Part shown: piece after piece, positions 1 through 9,867 of the stretch | Position numbering within the stretch: the stretch's first letter is position 1 | Layout of the letters: each line of letters starts with the position of its first letter | Assembly (NCBI GenBank): GCA_021324815.1 | Contig: JAJPIJ010000041.1 | Span: forward strand, 1 to 34,374 | Length of the DNA: 34,374 bases | Direction of reading: 5' to 3' | Source of the DNA: Gammaproteobacteria bacterium | Lineage (GTDB): Bacteria > Pseudomonadota > Gammaproteobacteria > JAJPIJ01 | Position numbers and translations under genes: made by a program | The notes under the pieces: generated by a model | Database searches by the model: none | The model's input: only the letters and a program-made list of their open reading frames with translations | What the model was told of the DNA's origin: nothing

Positions 1-75
1 AACCGGCAACGGTTGCACGAAACGCTCGACTATGTGAGCCCGGTGCGGTATGAAGAGCGGAGGGTTGTCTCTTAA
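1..75 (+). CDS. IS3-family transposase OrfB, C-terminal fragment
   Basis: The first 24 codons read in frame 1 and end at a TAA stop at 73-75. The segment contains RLHETLDYVSPVRYEE, which matches the end of the DDE integrase domain of IS3-type OrfB proteins, where a motif of the form N-R-x-R-L-H-x-x-L-x-Y-x-S-P is typical. The catalytic residues lie upstream of the window, so whether the transposase is intact is unknown. The family assignment rests on this short motif and on the terminal repeat that follows it. Confidence 0.65.
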   Translation, partial: NRQRLHETLDYVSPVRYEERRVVS

Positions 76-105
76 CTACGTGTCCGTGGAAACGGGTACA
101 CCTCA
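1..105 (+). mobile_element. Right end of an IS3-family insertion sequence (partial)
   Basis: The window opens inside a transposase C-terminus (1-75). It is followed at 81-105 by a segment that starts TGTCCGTGG and ends GGTACACCTCA, which looks like the right terminal inverted repeat of an IS3-type element; its reverse complement begins with TGAGGTGTACC. The left end lies outside the window, so the repeat pair and the target duplication cannot be verified. The element ends about 65 bases from the 3' end of the tRNA gene on the opposite strand. Confidence 0.6.
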
Positions 106-169
106 CATCTTTTAGTGAAGAAAACTTAAGTGGTCTGTGTCGAATAGTTTTCCTTGAGGAAAAGAATAG

Positions 170-243
<74 letters not shown>

Positions 244-270
244 ATAGCAGTCATTTTAAGTAAATCCAAT

Positions 271-297
271 AAAAAAAGCCGCACAAAGTGCGGCTTT
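271..297 (-). terminator. Rho-independent terminator downstream of rpoD
   Basis: On the minus strand a 10 bp stem (AAAGCCGCAC/GTGCGGCTTT) with a TTT loop runs into seven Ts. It lies 244 bases beyond the rpoD stop and 28 bases before the tRNA, so it probably ends the rpsU-yqeY-dnaG-rpoD transcript. Confidence 0.8.
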
Positions 298-299
298 CA

Positions 300-540
300 G
301 ATTTCTCGCGGGGCCTGTCCTGAGCCCACCCGTTCGTGGAAACCCTTCGATATGCTCAGGGCGAACGGGCGAGGCGGTTGAAGAGGGATCGAAATGACAG
401 GACGCACCCTCTCCCCAGCCCTCCCCCTCAAGGGGAGAGGGAAATTTTGGTTGCCCCCTCACCCTAACCCTCTCCCGCGAGGGGAGAGGGTGATTAAGGT
501 TGTCCGTCGCCCTTCGATACCTCAGGGCGAACGGAATGTT
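300..540. repeat. Nest of four palindromic repeats, two families
   Basis: No gene is seen here. Four hairpins occupy the space after rpoD. Family A has CCGTTCG arms around a TCGAT-containing loop, at 329-370 and 504-534. Family B has arms of CCCTCTCC and GGGGAGAGGG, at 407-441 and 468-490. Family A recurs at 4494-4524. Both families look like the short dispersed REP-type palindromes common in proteobacterial intergenic DNA. Copy number in the genome cannot be judged from this window. Confidence 0.7.
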
Positions 541-2406
<1,866 letters not shown>

Positions 2407-2646
2407 AGGGGTTTGATGCTCGCTAAGTCACTGTATATGTTGGGGATAATGAACTACCGTGAAGCCTTACAGCCAACAAGGGTTACTTAAGACAATAAGT
2501 CTAGTCCAAGATTCCATATGCGCCACCGCAACTTCACCCCTGTGCCCAAAAAAAGGGCGCGCATTCTACTACAGACCGGCGCCGCCAACCTAGAACCTCC
2601 TGCAAAGAATGCCGTGCGCGCGTCGAGAGGCTCGGGGCGGACGGTC

Positions 2647-4404
2647 TCAGGGTGATTTTTTGGACGGCTTGCCCGATTTGAACCGGCCCCGCAGGGCGTT
2701 CTTTTCCTCCTCGGACAGTTCGCTGGGCCGCTTGTCGGGCGCCGCCACGGCGTCCTTTTTGCCGGCCAGCGCGCAAAGTTTGCTGACCGCCGCCTTGAAT
2801 TCGTGCTCCGCGCCCTCCTCATCGGCGGGGATTTCATCCATGAGCAGTTTGCGCAGGTGCGACACCTCCTCGCGGTCGCGCCAGTGCTCCAGCACGGCGG
2901 CGCTGTTCATCCCCGGCTGGGCGCGCGCCAGCTCCCACAATTCCTGAAGCAGCGGCACGCCGGGCAGGGTCAAGTTGCGCAGATCGGGTGGCGGCTCCAG
3001 TTTGACTGCCAGCGGCGGCTTGTGCAGCAGCAGGCGGATGGCGGCGCGCACCAGCGACGGCGAGCGGCGCGCGGACCCGGCGGATGGCGGATATGCCGGC
3101 ACCCGCTTGACCGACTTGGCGCCGACCAGCGCCGCCACCGTCGGCACATCCATGCCGGCGAGCTTGGCCAGCCGCTGCGCCAGCAGCTGCTTGTAGGCGC
3201 CGGCCGGCACGCCGGCCAGCAGCGGCTTGGCGAGATCGACCAATCTTGCCCGGCCTTCATCGGTGTTGGGATTGATCTGCGCGAGCAGGGAGTCGAACAG
3301 GAAATCCGACAGCGGCGTGAAGCGTTTCGGGTTGTTGAACACCGCCGGGCCGTCCTTGCGCACGAGGCTGTCCGGGTCCTCGCCCGCGGGCATGAACAGG
3401 AAACTGACGTGGCGCCCCTCGCGCAGCACGGGCAGGCTCACCTCCAGCGCCCGCCACGCCGCCTTGCGGCCCGCCTCGTCGCCGTCGAAGCAGAACACCA
3501 CCTCCGGCGTGGTCTTGAACAGCCGCTCCAGGTGATCGGGCGTGGTGGCGGTGCCGAGCGTGGCCACCGCATTGGTGACGCCGTGCTGGTGCAGGGCGAT
3601 GACGTCCATGTAGCCCTCAACCACGAACAGACGCGGCAACTGGCGGCTGGCCTTGCGCGCCTGGAACAGGCCATACAGTTCGCGGCCCTTGTGGAACAGC
3701 GGCGTCTCCGGCGAGTTCAGGTACTTGGGCTCTTCATCACCCAGCACGCGGCCGCCAAAGCCGATCACCCGGCCGCGCTGATCGAGGATGGGAAACATGA
3801 TGCGCTCGCGGAAGCGGTCATAGTGGCCGCCGTCATCCTTGCGGATGAGCAGGCCGGCGGCCTCCAGATCGCGGATTTTTTCATTGTCGGTGCCGAGCGC
3901 CTTGAGCAGGTTGTCCCAGCCCGCCGGGGCGAAGCCCAGTTGAAAGGCCGCCGCCGTGCGGCCATCCAGGCCGCGGCCTTTCAAGTATTCCTTGGCGCGC
4001 TCCGATTGCGGGTGGTCCTTGAGTTGCGCGGAATAATGTTGCTGCGCCTGCGCCAGCAGGGCGTAGAGGCGCTCGACGTCGCCGGTCCTGCCTTTAAAAC
4101 CCGCCTCCACCGGCACGGTCATGCCGGCGCGGCCAGCCAGTTCATGCACCGCCTCGGGGAAATCCATGTGCAGGTAGTCCATCAGAAAGCCGATGGCGGT
4201 GCCGCTCGCGCCGCAGCCAAAGCAGTAGTAGAACTGCTTGTCGGGGCTGACCGAAAACGACGGCGTACGCTCGTCGTGAAAAGGGCAGCGGGCCTGGTAA
4301 TTGCGTCCGGCCTTTTTCAGCGGCACGTGCTCGTCGATGACATCGACGATGTCAACGCGCGCAATCAGATCGTTAATGAAGGACTCTGGAATTCTCCCCG
4401 CCAT
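2647..4404 (-). CDS. dnaG: DNA primase DnaG
   Basis: The protein synthesises RNA primers for replication and works with the DnaB helicase. The start at 4404 gives MAGRIPESFINDLIARVDIV, which aligns with the E. coli start (MAGRIPRVFINDLLAR). The frame is open 20 codons further upstream, but that sequence is proline-rich and unlike the family. The zinc-binding motif uses C40, H43, C61 and C64 (ARCPFH, YYCFGCG). The TOPRIM domain (about 255-340) shows LFVVEGYMDVIALHQHGV and the acidic pair FCFDGDEAGR. The C-terminal helicase-interaction region is more divergent. The length of 585 residues is normal. A palindromic terminator-like element (4488-4524) separates it from yqeY, which may limit primase expression. 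Confidence 0.97.
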   Translation of the reverse strand: MAGRIPESFINDLIARVDIVDVIDEHVPLKKAGRNYQARCPFHDERTPSFSVSPDKQFYYCFGCGASGTAIGFLMDYLHMDFPEAVHELAGRAGMTVPVEAGFKGRTGDVERLYALLAQAQQHYSAQLKDHPQSERAKEYLKGRGLDGRTAAAFQLGFAPAGWDNLLKALGTDNEKIRDLEAAGLLIRKDDGGHYDRFRERIMFPILDQRGRVIGFGGRVLGDEEPKYLNSPETPLFHKGRELYGLFQARKASRQLPRLFVVEGYMDVIALHQHGVTNAVATLGTATTPDHLERLFKTTPEVVFCFDGDEAGRKAAWRALEVSLPVLREGRHVSFLFMPAGEDPDSLVRKDGPAVFNNPKRFTPLSDFLFDSLLAQINPNTDEGRARLVDLAKPLLAGVPAGAYKQLLAQRLAKLAGMDVPTVAALVGAKSVKRVPAYPPSAGSARRSPSLVRAAIRLLLHKPPLAVKLEPPPDLRNLTLPGVPLLQELWELARAQPGMNSAAVLEHWRDREEVSHLRKLLMDEIPADEEGAEHEFKAAVSKLCALAGKKDAVAAPDKRPSELSEEEKNALRGRFKSGKPSKKSP

Positions 4405-4487
4405 CCGCGAAGCATAGCAAGCCTGCGGCGGCTGTGGAGGGGGAGCAGCGGGAACCATCCGCATCCCACCTCGAAACTATCAGAATA

Positions 4488-4524
4488 TAAAAACCGTTCG
4501 CCTGAGGTATCGAAGGGCGAACGG
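4488..4524 (-). terminator. Palindromic repeat acting as terminator/attenuator between yqeY and dnaG
   Basis: On the minus strand a 9 bp stem (CCGTTCGCC/GGCGAACGG) with a loop containing TTCGATACCTCA is followed directly by TTTTTATA. It begins 17 bases after the yqeY stop. It belongs to the same palindrome family as the copies at 329-370 and 504-534, but only here is a T tract next to the stem. In E. coli a terminator between rpsU and dnaG lowers primase output; a similar role here is inferred. Confidence 0.6.
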
Positions 4525-4541
4525 CATTTTTGGGAGGGGCA

Positions 4542-4985
4542 CTACGATAAACGTTGCCTGACTTTGGCGGAGACTGTACCCATGTCCGCCTTGCCGGCCA
4601 GTTTCGGCTTGAGGACGGCCATCACCCTGCCGATGTCCTTGATGCCGGCCGCGCCGGTCTCGGCGACGGCGGCGGCGACGGCGGCGTCCACCTCGGCCTC
4701 GGAGAGCTGCGCCGGCAGGTAGGACTGGATGAGCTGCATCTCGAAGGTTTCCTGATCGACGAGGTCCTGGCGTCTGGCCTGGCTGTACTGGGCGATGGAT
4801 TCCTTGCGCTGCTTGATCATTTTCTCCAGCACGGCGAGCGTCCGGGCGTCGTCGAGTGTGATGCGCTCGTCCACTTCGCGCTGCTTGATGGCGGCGGTGA
4901 TGAGCCGCAGCGCCCCGAGGCGGCGCCTGTCCTGCGCCCGCATCGCGGCCTTCACATCTTCATTGATGCGTTCTTTGAGCATCAT
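4542..4985 (-). CDS. yqeY: GatB/YqeY family protein
   Basis: This 147-residue protein belongs to the YqeY family, which resembles the C-terminal tRNA-binding domain of the amidotransferase subunit GatB. Its cellular role is not well established. Recognisable segments are LKERINEDVKAAMRAQD at the start, LGALRLITAAIKQREVD in the middle and DIGRVMAVLKPKLAGKADM near the end, a signature of the family. The usual length is about 148 residues. Two adjacent ATG codons (4985 and 4982) could both serve as the start; the upstream bases carry no clear ribosome binding site. It lies between rpsU and dnaG, an arrangement common in gammaproteobacteria outside the enterics. Confidence 0.93.
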   Translation of the reverse strand: MMLKERINEDVKAAMRAQDRRRLGALRLITAAIKQREVDERITLDDARTLAVLEKMIKQRKESIAQYSQARRQDLVDQETFEMQLIQSYLPAQLSEAEVDAAVAAAVAETGAAGIKDIGRVMAVLKPKLAGKADMGTVSAKVRQRLS

Positions 4986-5035
4986 CGGGGGACAATGCAG
5001 CCCGGGGAGCCGGGCAACGTGGTACAGAACAATGA

Positions 5036-5323
5036 TTAGCGCCGGCGGTCACCGCCACGCCCGCCGCGGGCGGCCAGCCGCGCCGCCGCCTCGCGTTGCT
5101 TGAGCAGCTTCTGTTGCGGGGTGGTCGCGATGGAGGTGCGGGAGACCTTCTTCTGCCAGCGTTTGACCGCCGCCGCCGCCTTGCGCTTGCGCATCTGGGT
5201 GGGCTTTTCATAAAACTCACGGCGGTGGATTTCGGCCAGGATACCGGCCTTTTCACAGGCGCGTTTGAAACGGCGCAGGGCGACGTCAAACGGTTCGTTG
5301 TCGCGAATCTTTACTGTCGGCAT
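5036..5323 (-). CDS. rpsU: 30S ribosomal protein bS21, with C-terminal extension
   Basis: The small-subunit protein bS21 helps mRNA selection during initiation. Residues 1-60 are canonical: [19 protein letters not shown] and [18 protein letters not shown]. The family is usually about 70 residues; this one has 95. The extra tail, after about residue 70, is basic and ends with [10 protein letters not shown]. The start at 5323 has a strong ribosome binding site (AAGGAAGAAGG). It is the first gene of the rpsU-yqeY-dnaG-rpoD operon and sits divergent to tsaD. The tail is read from continuous frame with no sign of a frameshift. Confidence 0.95.
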   Translation of the reverse strand: MPTVKIRDNEPFDVALRRFKRACEKAGILAEIHRREFYEKPTQMRKRKAAAAVKRWQKKVSRTSIATTPQQKLLKQREAAARLAARGGRGGDRRR

Positions 5324-5387
5324 TCAGTACCTTCTTCCTTTCAATTCAGCGATTCAATGGTGCAGGCGGCCCCCGCCTTGGGCAAGG

Positions 5388-5423
5388 GCCGGCCATTGTA
5401 GTGAGGCGGCCGGTTAAATGCAA
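5388..5423 (-). promoter_or_regulatory. Predicted sigma-70 promoter of the rpsU operon
   Basis: On the minus strand TTGCAT (5418-5423) and TACAAT (5395-5400) are separated by exactly 17 bases. This predicts a transcript start near 5388 and a leader of about 64 nt before rpsU. The -10 box matches consensus at five of six positions; the -35 box at three. Confidence 0.6.
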
Positions 5424-5435
5424 AAATAGCTTCTT

Positions 5436-6449
5436 ATGAAGGTATTGGGCATCGAAACGTCATGTGACGAGACCGGGGTGGCGGTCTACGACGCCGAACG
5501 CGGCCTTTTGGCGCACCGGCTGTACACGCAGGTCGCCATGCACGCGGCCTACGGCGGGGTGGTGCCGGAGCTGGCCTCGCGCGATCACGTGCGCAAGACC
5601 GTGCCGCTCATCCGCGAGGTGCTGGCGGCGGCGGGCCTGGCGATGAAGGACCTAAGCGGCGTGGCCTACACCGCCGGGCCGGGGCTGATCGGCGCGCTGC
5701 TGGTCGGCGCCGCCATCGGCCGCGCGCTGGCCTGGTCGCTGAACATCCCGGCCATCGGCGTGCATCACATGGAGGGGCACCTGCTCGCGCCCATGCTGGA
5801 GGACGACCCGCCGCCGTTTCCGTTCGTGGCGCTGCTGGTCTCCGGCGGCCACACGCAGTTGTTCCGCGTCGACGGCGTCGGCCATTACACTCTGCTCGGC
5901 GAATCGCTGGACGATGCCGCCGGCGAGGCCTTCGACAAGACCGCGAAGACCCTGGGGCTGGGCTATCCCGGCGGGCCGGCGCTGGAAAAGCTGGCGAGGC
6001 AGGGCAGGGCGGGCCGTTTTCGCTTCCCGCGCCCGATGACCAACCGGCCCGGGCTCGATTTCAGCTTCAGCGGCTTGAAGACGCACGCGCTCAACACGTT
6101 CGCCGGAAGCGGCGGCGACGCCCAGAGCAAGGCCGACATCGCACGGGCCTTTTCCGAGGCCGTGATCGACACGCTGGCGATCAAATGCCGCCGCGCGCTG
6201 AAACAGACCGGCTTGAGGACGTTGATCGCGGCGGGCGGCGTCAGCGCCAACGCGGCGCTGCGCGAGCGGCTGGCTTCCATCGCGCGCGAAATGAAGGGCC
6301 GCGTGTATTATCCCAAGCCGGAGTTCTGCACCGACAACGGCGCCATGATCGCCTACGCCGGCTGGCGGCGGCTCGCCGCCGGTCAGCGCGAACCGCTGTC
6401 GTTTAAGGCCCATCCGCGCTGGCCGATGTCAGAGCTGCCCGCGGTTTGA
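5436..6449 (+). CDS. tsaD: tRNA N6-adenosine threonylcarbamoyltransferase TsaD
   Basis: TsaD transfers threonylcarbamoyl to A37 of tRNAs that read ANN codons, working with TsaB, TsaC and TsaE. The protein has 337 residues, the same as E. coli TsaD. The N-terminus [19 protein letters not shown] is the family signature. The metal-binding histidines are in VHHMEGHLL (H111 and H115), followed by the nucleotide-binding segment [11 protein letters not shown]. Near the end [13 protein letters not shown] is also conserved. It is transcribed away from rpsU, a common arrangement in this class. There is no clear Shine-Dalgarno sequence before the ATG. Confidence 0.97.
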   Translation: MKVLGIETSCDETGVAVYDAERGLLAHRLYTQVAMHAAYGGVVPELASRDHVRKTVPLIREVLAAAGLAMKDLSGVAYTAGPGLIGALLVGAAIGRALAWSLNIPAIGVHHMEGHLLAPMLEDDPPPFPFVALLVSGGHTQLFRVDGVGHYTLLGESLDDAAGEAFDKTAKTLGLGYPGGPALEKLARQGRAGRFRFPRPMTNRPGLDFSFSGLKTHALNTFAGSGGDAQSKADIARAFSEAVIDTLAIKCRRALKQTGLRTLIAAGGVSANAALRERLASIAREMKGRVYYPKPEFCTDNGAMIAYAGWRRLAAGQREPLSFKAHPRWPMSELPAV

Positions 6450-6534
6450 GCGGTTCCCAGGGCCTCCATCAAAAAGCATCGCTCACCCGCGGTCTGTCCC
6501 GGGATGTCGAGGGATGTCGCGGGGTGGACAATCT

Positions 6535-7122
6535 TCATTTTTTACCGAGGCGGTCCTCGGTGCCGGCCAGCAGATTGCGGAGGTTGGAGCGGTGGCGCCA
6601 GTAGAGCAGCGCGGCCATGCCCGCCGCCGCCGATAAATAAGATTGCGGGTAGTTCCACCACCATGCGAGCGCCGGCGCGACGGCCGCGGCGGTGAGCGCC
6701 GAGAGTGATGAAATCCTGAACATCACGGCCATGAGCAGCCAGACGGCGATGAAGCCCAGACCCAGCGGCCAGGCCAGCCCCAGCAGCACGCCGATGAAGG
6801 TGGCCACCCCCTTGCCGCCCTGAAAGCGGAAGAACACCGGATAAAGGTGGCCCAGGAAGGCCGCGAAGGCCGTCAGCGCCATGAGGACGGCGTCCGCGTT
6901 CAAGGCGCGTGCCAGCAGCACGGGCAGCAGACCCTTCAGGCTGTCGCCGATGAGCGTGGCCGCCGCCGCGCCCCTGCCCGCCACGCGCAGCACGTTGGTG
7001 GCCCCGGGATTACCGGAGCCGGCGGTGCGCGGGTCCGGCGCGCCGATGAGGCGGCAGACAAGGATCGCCGTGGAAATCGATCCGCACAGGTAGCCGAAAG
7101 GGATGACGAGCGCGCTCCACAT
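6535..7122 (-). CDS. plsY: Glycerol-3-phosphate acyltransferase PlsY
   Basis: PlsY uses acyl-phosphate to acylate glycerol-3-phosphate in the first step of phospholipid synthesis, at the inner membrane. The chosen start at 7122 gives MWSALVIPFGYLCGSIST and about 195 residues; an ATG at 7140 adds six residues and is almost as likely. The frame is also open to 7209, which would overlap folB and adds sequence unlike the family. Conserved segments are YLCGSIST, SGNPGATNVLR and FRFQGGKGVATFIG, which form the active site and phosphate-binding loops. Five or so hydrophobic spans are visible. It faces tsaD tail to tail and is divergent from folB, as in many gammaproteobacteria. Confidence 0.94.
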   Translation of the reverse strand: MWSALVIPFGYLCGSISTAILVCRLIGAPDPRTAGSGNPGATNVLRVAGRGAAAATLIGDSLKGLLPVLLARALNADAVLMALTAFAAFLGHLYPVFFRFQGGKGVATFIGVLLGLAWPLGLGFIAVWLLMAVMFRISSLSALTAAAVAPALAWWWNYPQSYLSAAAGMAALLYWRHRSNLRNLLAGTEDRLGKK

Positions 7123-7201
7123 GGCGGCATTGGACGGCATCCGCGCTTGACAGGTCAAGAGCGCTTCGGTCTGATGTGTCCTCCGGGAGCAGGGGCGGGG
7201 C

Positions 7202-7555
7202 ATGGACATTCTCTACATCCACGATTTGCGCATCGACACCGTCATCGGCGTGTACGATTGGGAGCGGCGCATCCGGCAGACCGTGGTGTTCGACATCGAT
7301 CTGGGCGTCGACGTGCGCAAGGCCGCCGCCTCCGACGCCATCGGCGACGCCGTCGATTACGGCGAGGTGGCGCAACGGGTCATCGCCTTCGTCGGGGCCA
7401 GCCACTTCACGCTGGTGGAGACGCTGGCGGAGAAGGTGGCGGAACTCATCCAGAACGAATTCAAGGTGCCGTGGCTCAGGCTCAAGCTCAACAAGCAGGG
7501 CGCGGTGCGCGGCGTGCGCGACGTGGGCGTGGTCATCGAGCGCGGCAAAAAGTGA
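7202..7555 (+). CDS. folB: Dihydroneopterin aldolase FolB
   Basis: FolB converts 7,8-dihydroneopterin to 6-hydroxymethyl-7,8-dihydropterin and glycolaldehyde in folate synthesis. The protein has 117 residues, the usual size. The start MDILYIHDLRIDTVIGVYDW contains the conserved glutamate-side strand and turn of the family; DAVDYGEVAQRV and LVETLAEKVAELI carry the conserved tyrosine and the pterin-binding glutamate. LNKQGAVRGVRDVGVVIER is the typical C-terminal strand pair. It is divergent from plsY and is followed after 11 bases by a lipoprotein gene on the same strand. Confidence 0.95.
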   Translation: MDILYIHDLRIDTVIGVYDWERRIRQTVVFDIDLGVDVRKAAASDAIGDAVDYGEVAQRVIAFVGASHFTLVETLAEKVAELIQNEFKVPWLRLKLNKQGAVRGVRDVGVVIERGKK

Positions 7556-7566
7556 GGGGGGAGGAC

Positions 7567-8001
7567 ATGAGCATCAGCGTGAGAGACGTGCTGTGGACGC
7601 TGGCATTGGCGGTGGCGCTGGGCGCCTGCGCCCGCATAGAGGCGACCAAGCGCGCGGACGCGCTGGAGGACGCCACCAAAACCTACGGTCAGTTGCTGCG
7701 CTGGGGACAGTATGGCGACGCCGTCAAATACATCCTGCCGCGCAAGGGCGAGCCCAAACAGCCGGACCTGAACGCGCTCAGGGACATCCGCGTGTCCTCC
7801 TATGAAATTGCGGACATGGTCGTGAGTCCGGATCAGAAGGAGGCCGCGGTGACGGCGGTGATAGGTTTCTACAATGAGCGATCCGGCGTCATTCACACGC
7901 TGGAGGATCACCAGGTGTGGTGGTACAGCGACGAGGGCAAGCACTGGTTCCTCGATTCCGAGCTGCCGGACTTCACCGGAGCGCTGAAGAAGAGGCAGTA
8001 G
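7567..8001 (+). CDS. Predicted lipoprotein of unknown function
   Basis: I do not recognise a named family. The product has 144 residues. Residues 9-20 are a hydrophobic signal sequence ending in a lipobox, L-G-A-C with the lipidated cysteine at 21. The mature part is soluble, with a short helix-rich start (DATKTYGQLLRWGQYGDAVK) followed by strand-rich sequence and VWWYSDEGKHWFLDSELPDF near the end. That pattern of an N-terminal helix pair and a tryptophan-rich sheet is compatible with a small periplasmic NTF2-like fold, but this is inference. The ribosome binding site GAGGGGGGAGGA precedes the ATG. It lies between folB and a MidA-type methyltransferase gene, close enough for co-transcription. 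Confidence 0.82.
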   Translation: MSISVRDVLWTLALAVALGACARIEATKRADALEDATKTYGQLLRWGQYGDAVKYILPRKGEPKQPDLNALRDIRVSSYEIADMVVSPDQKEAAVTAVIGFYNERSGVIHTLEDHQVWWYSDEGKHWFLDSELPDFTGALKKRQ

Positions 8002-8009
8002 CCGCCGCT

Positions 8010-9197
8010 GTGTTGCCGGGATCGTCGCAGGCGTTCCCGCCGCCGATCGGCGAGGCGGCGGCGCACAGCCGGCTGCTGCGCGATCGCATCGCCGCCGCCA
8101 TCATTGCCGCCGGCGGCGCCATTCCCTTCCGCGAGTTCATGCGCATGGCGCTCTACGAGCCGGGCCTGGGCTATTACGCCGCCGGCGCGGCCAAATTCGG
8201 CGCCGGCGGCGATTTCATCACCGCGCCAGAAATCTCGCCGTTGTACGGCCGCTGTCTTGCACGACAGGTCGCACAGGTGCTCAAGGCCCTGGGCGGCGGC
8301 GACGTGCTGGAATTCGGCGCCGGCGGCGGGCGGCTCGCCGTCGATGTGCTGCGCGCCCTGGCCGGAAGCAGCGCGCCGCCGGCGCGTTATTGCATCCTCG
8401 AAGTGAGTCCCGATCTGCGCGCGCGCCAGCGGGAATTGATTCGCGCCGAACTGCCCGGGCACCACGGGCGGGTGATATGGCTGGATCGATTGCCGGCGGC
8501 ATTCACCGGCGTCGTGCTGGCGAACGAGGTGCTGGACGCCATGCCGGTCACGATGTTCCGCAAGCAGGAACACGGCTGCGCCGAGATGCACGTGATTTGT
8601 GAGGACGGAAACCTCCGCTGGCAGGCGAAGGAAGCCGCGCCGGATTCCGAGCCGGCGCTGACGCTCGCCATGCTGGAGCGGGAATGCGGCGTGTTCGCCG
8701 CCGGCTACACCTCCGAGTACAACCCGTGGCTGGCAGGCTGGTGGCGCGCGCTCGGCGACTGTGTGCGACGGGGGCTGGTGTTGATCGCGGACTACGGCTA
8801 CCCGCGCCGCGAGTACTACCACCCGCAACGCGCACGGGGCACGCTGCTGTGCCACTACCGCCATCACGCGCACGATGATCCGTTCCTGCACGTGGGCCTG
8901 CAGGACATCACCGCCTCGGTGGATTTCACCGCGGTGGCCGAGGCGGCACATTCGGCGGGTTTCACGGTCGCCGGTTACAGCACGCAGGCGCACTTCCTGC
9001 TCTCGCTCGGGCTGCTGGAATGTTTCGAGGCGGCGGTGCGCGCGCATCCCGACCACGCGCCGTTGCTGTCGCAGCAGGTGCAAAAACTGACCCTGCCGGG
9101 TGAGATGGGCGAGCGCTTCAAGGTGCTTGCCGCGACCAAGGATTTGGATTTATCCCTGCGCGGCTACACGGTCTTCAACGCCCTCGAGCGCCTGTAG
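8010..9197 (+). CDS. SAM-dependent methyltransferase, MidA/NDUFAF7 family
   Basis: The protein belongs to the MidA family (DUF185); the mitochondrial homologue NDUFAF7 dimethylates an arginine of a complex I subunit. The substrate in bacteria is uncertain. Motifs seen are GDFITAPEIS (about residues 67-76), the SAM-binding LEFGAGGGRLA (about 100-110), LANEVLDAMPV, and the C-terminal IADYGYPRREYY. I chose GTG at 8010, nine bases after the lipoprotein stop, which gives 395 residues; no ATG lies between the previous gene and the conserved domain. TTG at 8013 is an alternative. Its last 23 bases overlap the convergent methyltransferase gene at 9175. Confidence 0.92.
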   Translation: MLPGSSQAFPPPIGEAAAHSRLLRDRIAAAIIAAGGAIPFREFMRMALYEPGLGYYAAGAAKFGAGGDFITAPEISPLYGRCLARQVAQVLKALGGGDVLEFGAGGGRLAVDVLRALAGSSAPPARYCILEVSPDLRARQRELIRAELPGHHGRVIWLDRLPAAFTGVVLANEVLDAMPVTMFRKQEHGCAEMHVICEDGNLRWQAKEAAPDSEPALTLAMLERECGVFAAGYTSEYNPWLAGWWRALGDCVRRGLVLIADYGYPRREYYHPQRARGTLLCHYRHHAHDDPFLHVGLQDITASVDFTAVAEAAHSAGFTVAGYSTQAHFLLSLGLLECFEAAVRAHPDHAPLLSQQVQKLTLPGEMGERFKVLAATKDLDLSLRGYTVFNALERL

Positions 9198-9834
9198 GTT
9201 CATGAGCTTGTACGGTTGAACGCGGCTGGTATTCGAACAAAAGTTTCATGCCGGTCTTGCGGACGGGGAATCGCCTGGCGAGCGTGAAGCCGTATTGATT
9301 GAGCAGCCGCCGCAGGTTTTTTTCGGTGTAGAGGGCGACGTGCACCGGCGGCGCAAACCCGCCCCACTCGGCGATGTTCACCGGCAGGTTGGGGCTGCCG
9401 AGGTCGGGCGTGGTGATGAAGAGACGGCCGCCGGGCGCCAGCGTGGCGGCAAAGAGTTTCATCAGCTCGTGGGGGTTGGTCAGGTGCTCGATGACCTCCG
9501 AGCAATGGATGAAGTCGAATTTTTTCCCCGGCCGGAAATTGTCGTAGGACATGCATTCGAACCGGCACAGCGGAAATTCGCGGCGCGCATAGGCGATGCT
9601 GCCGGCGTCCACGTCAAGGCCGACGGCCTCCGCGGCGCCGAGCCGGCGCGCGGCGTGGACGAAGAAACCGCCGCCGCAGCCGACGTCGAGCACGCGCTTT
9701 TTGAACAGATACGGCCACAGGCGCAATGCGCGCAGCAGCGACTTGCGCCTGCGCGAACCGGCGTGCGGATAGAATTTCTGATTGATCTCCCGCCATCCCT
9801 GGTAGGCCTCGTTGAGCCGGCGCTGATCCGGCAT
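9175..9834 (-). CDS. Class I SAM-dependent methyltransferase (main part of a frameshifted gene)
   Basis: The 219-residue reading frame holds a complete Rossmann-type methyltransferase. VLDVGCGGGFFVHAARRLGA is motif I, GLDVDAGSIAYAR is motif post-I, and IHCSEVIEHLTNPHELM follows as in UbiG-like and Methyltransf_23 proteins. The substrate is unknown. In relatives, a zinc ribbon of the form CPLC...RCxxCG stands in front of this domain. Here that part is present but in another frame (9868-9970), because of one extra base near 9867. Removing it would give a 264-residue protein starting at 9970 with an ATGA overlap to cca. As it stands the domain may be translated from the ATG at 9834. Confidence 0.75.
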   Translation of the reverse strand: MPDQRRLNEAYQGWREINQKFYPHAGSRRRKSLLRALRLWPYLFKKRVLDVGCGGGFFVHAARRLGAAEAVGLDVDAGSIAYARREFPLCRFECMSYDNFRPGKKFDFIHCSEVIEHLTNPHELMKLFAATLAPGGRLFITTPDLGSPNLPVNIAEWGGFAPPVHVALYTEKNLRRLLNQYGFTLARRFPVRKTGMKLLFEYQPRSTVQAHEPTGARGR

Positions 9835-9867
9835 CGGGTTCAGAAAGGCGAAGCCGCAGTCCGCGCG

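Noticed and set aside
148-163. TTTTCC/GGAAAA hairpin as the tRNA terminator
   Set aside because: The stem is short and AT-rich and lacks a T tract on the minus strand.
2407-2520. Heat-shock or sigma-70 promoter in the dnaG-rpoD gap
   Set aside because: Several TTG and AT-rich words occur, but no pair has both good boxes and 16-18 base spacing (or 13-17 for the heat-shock type).
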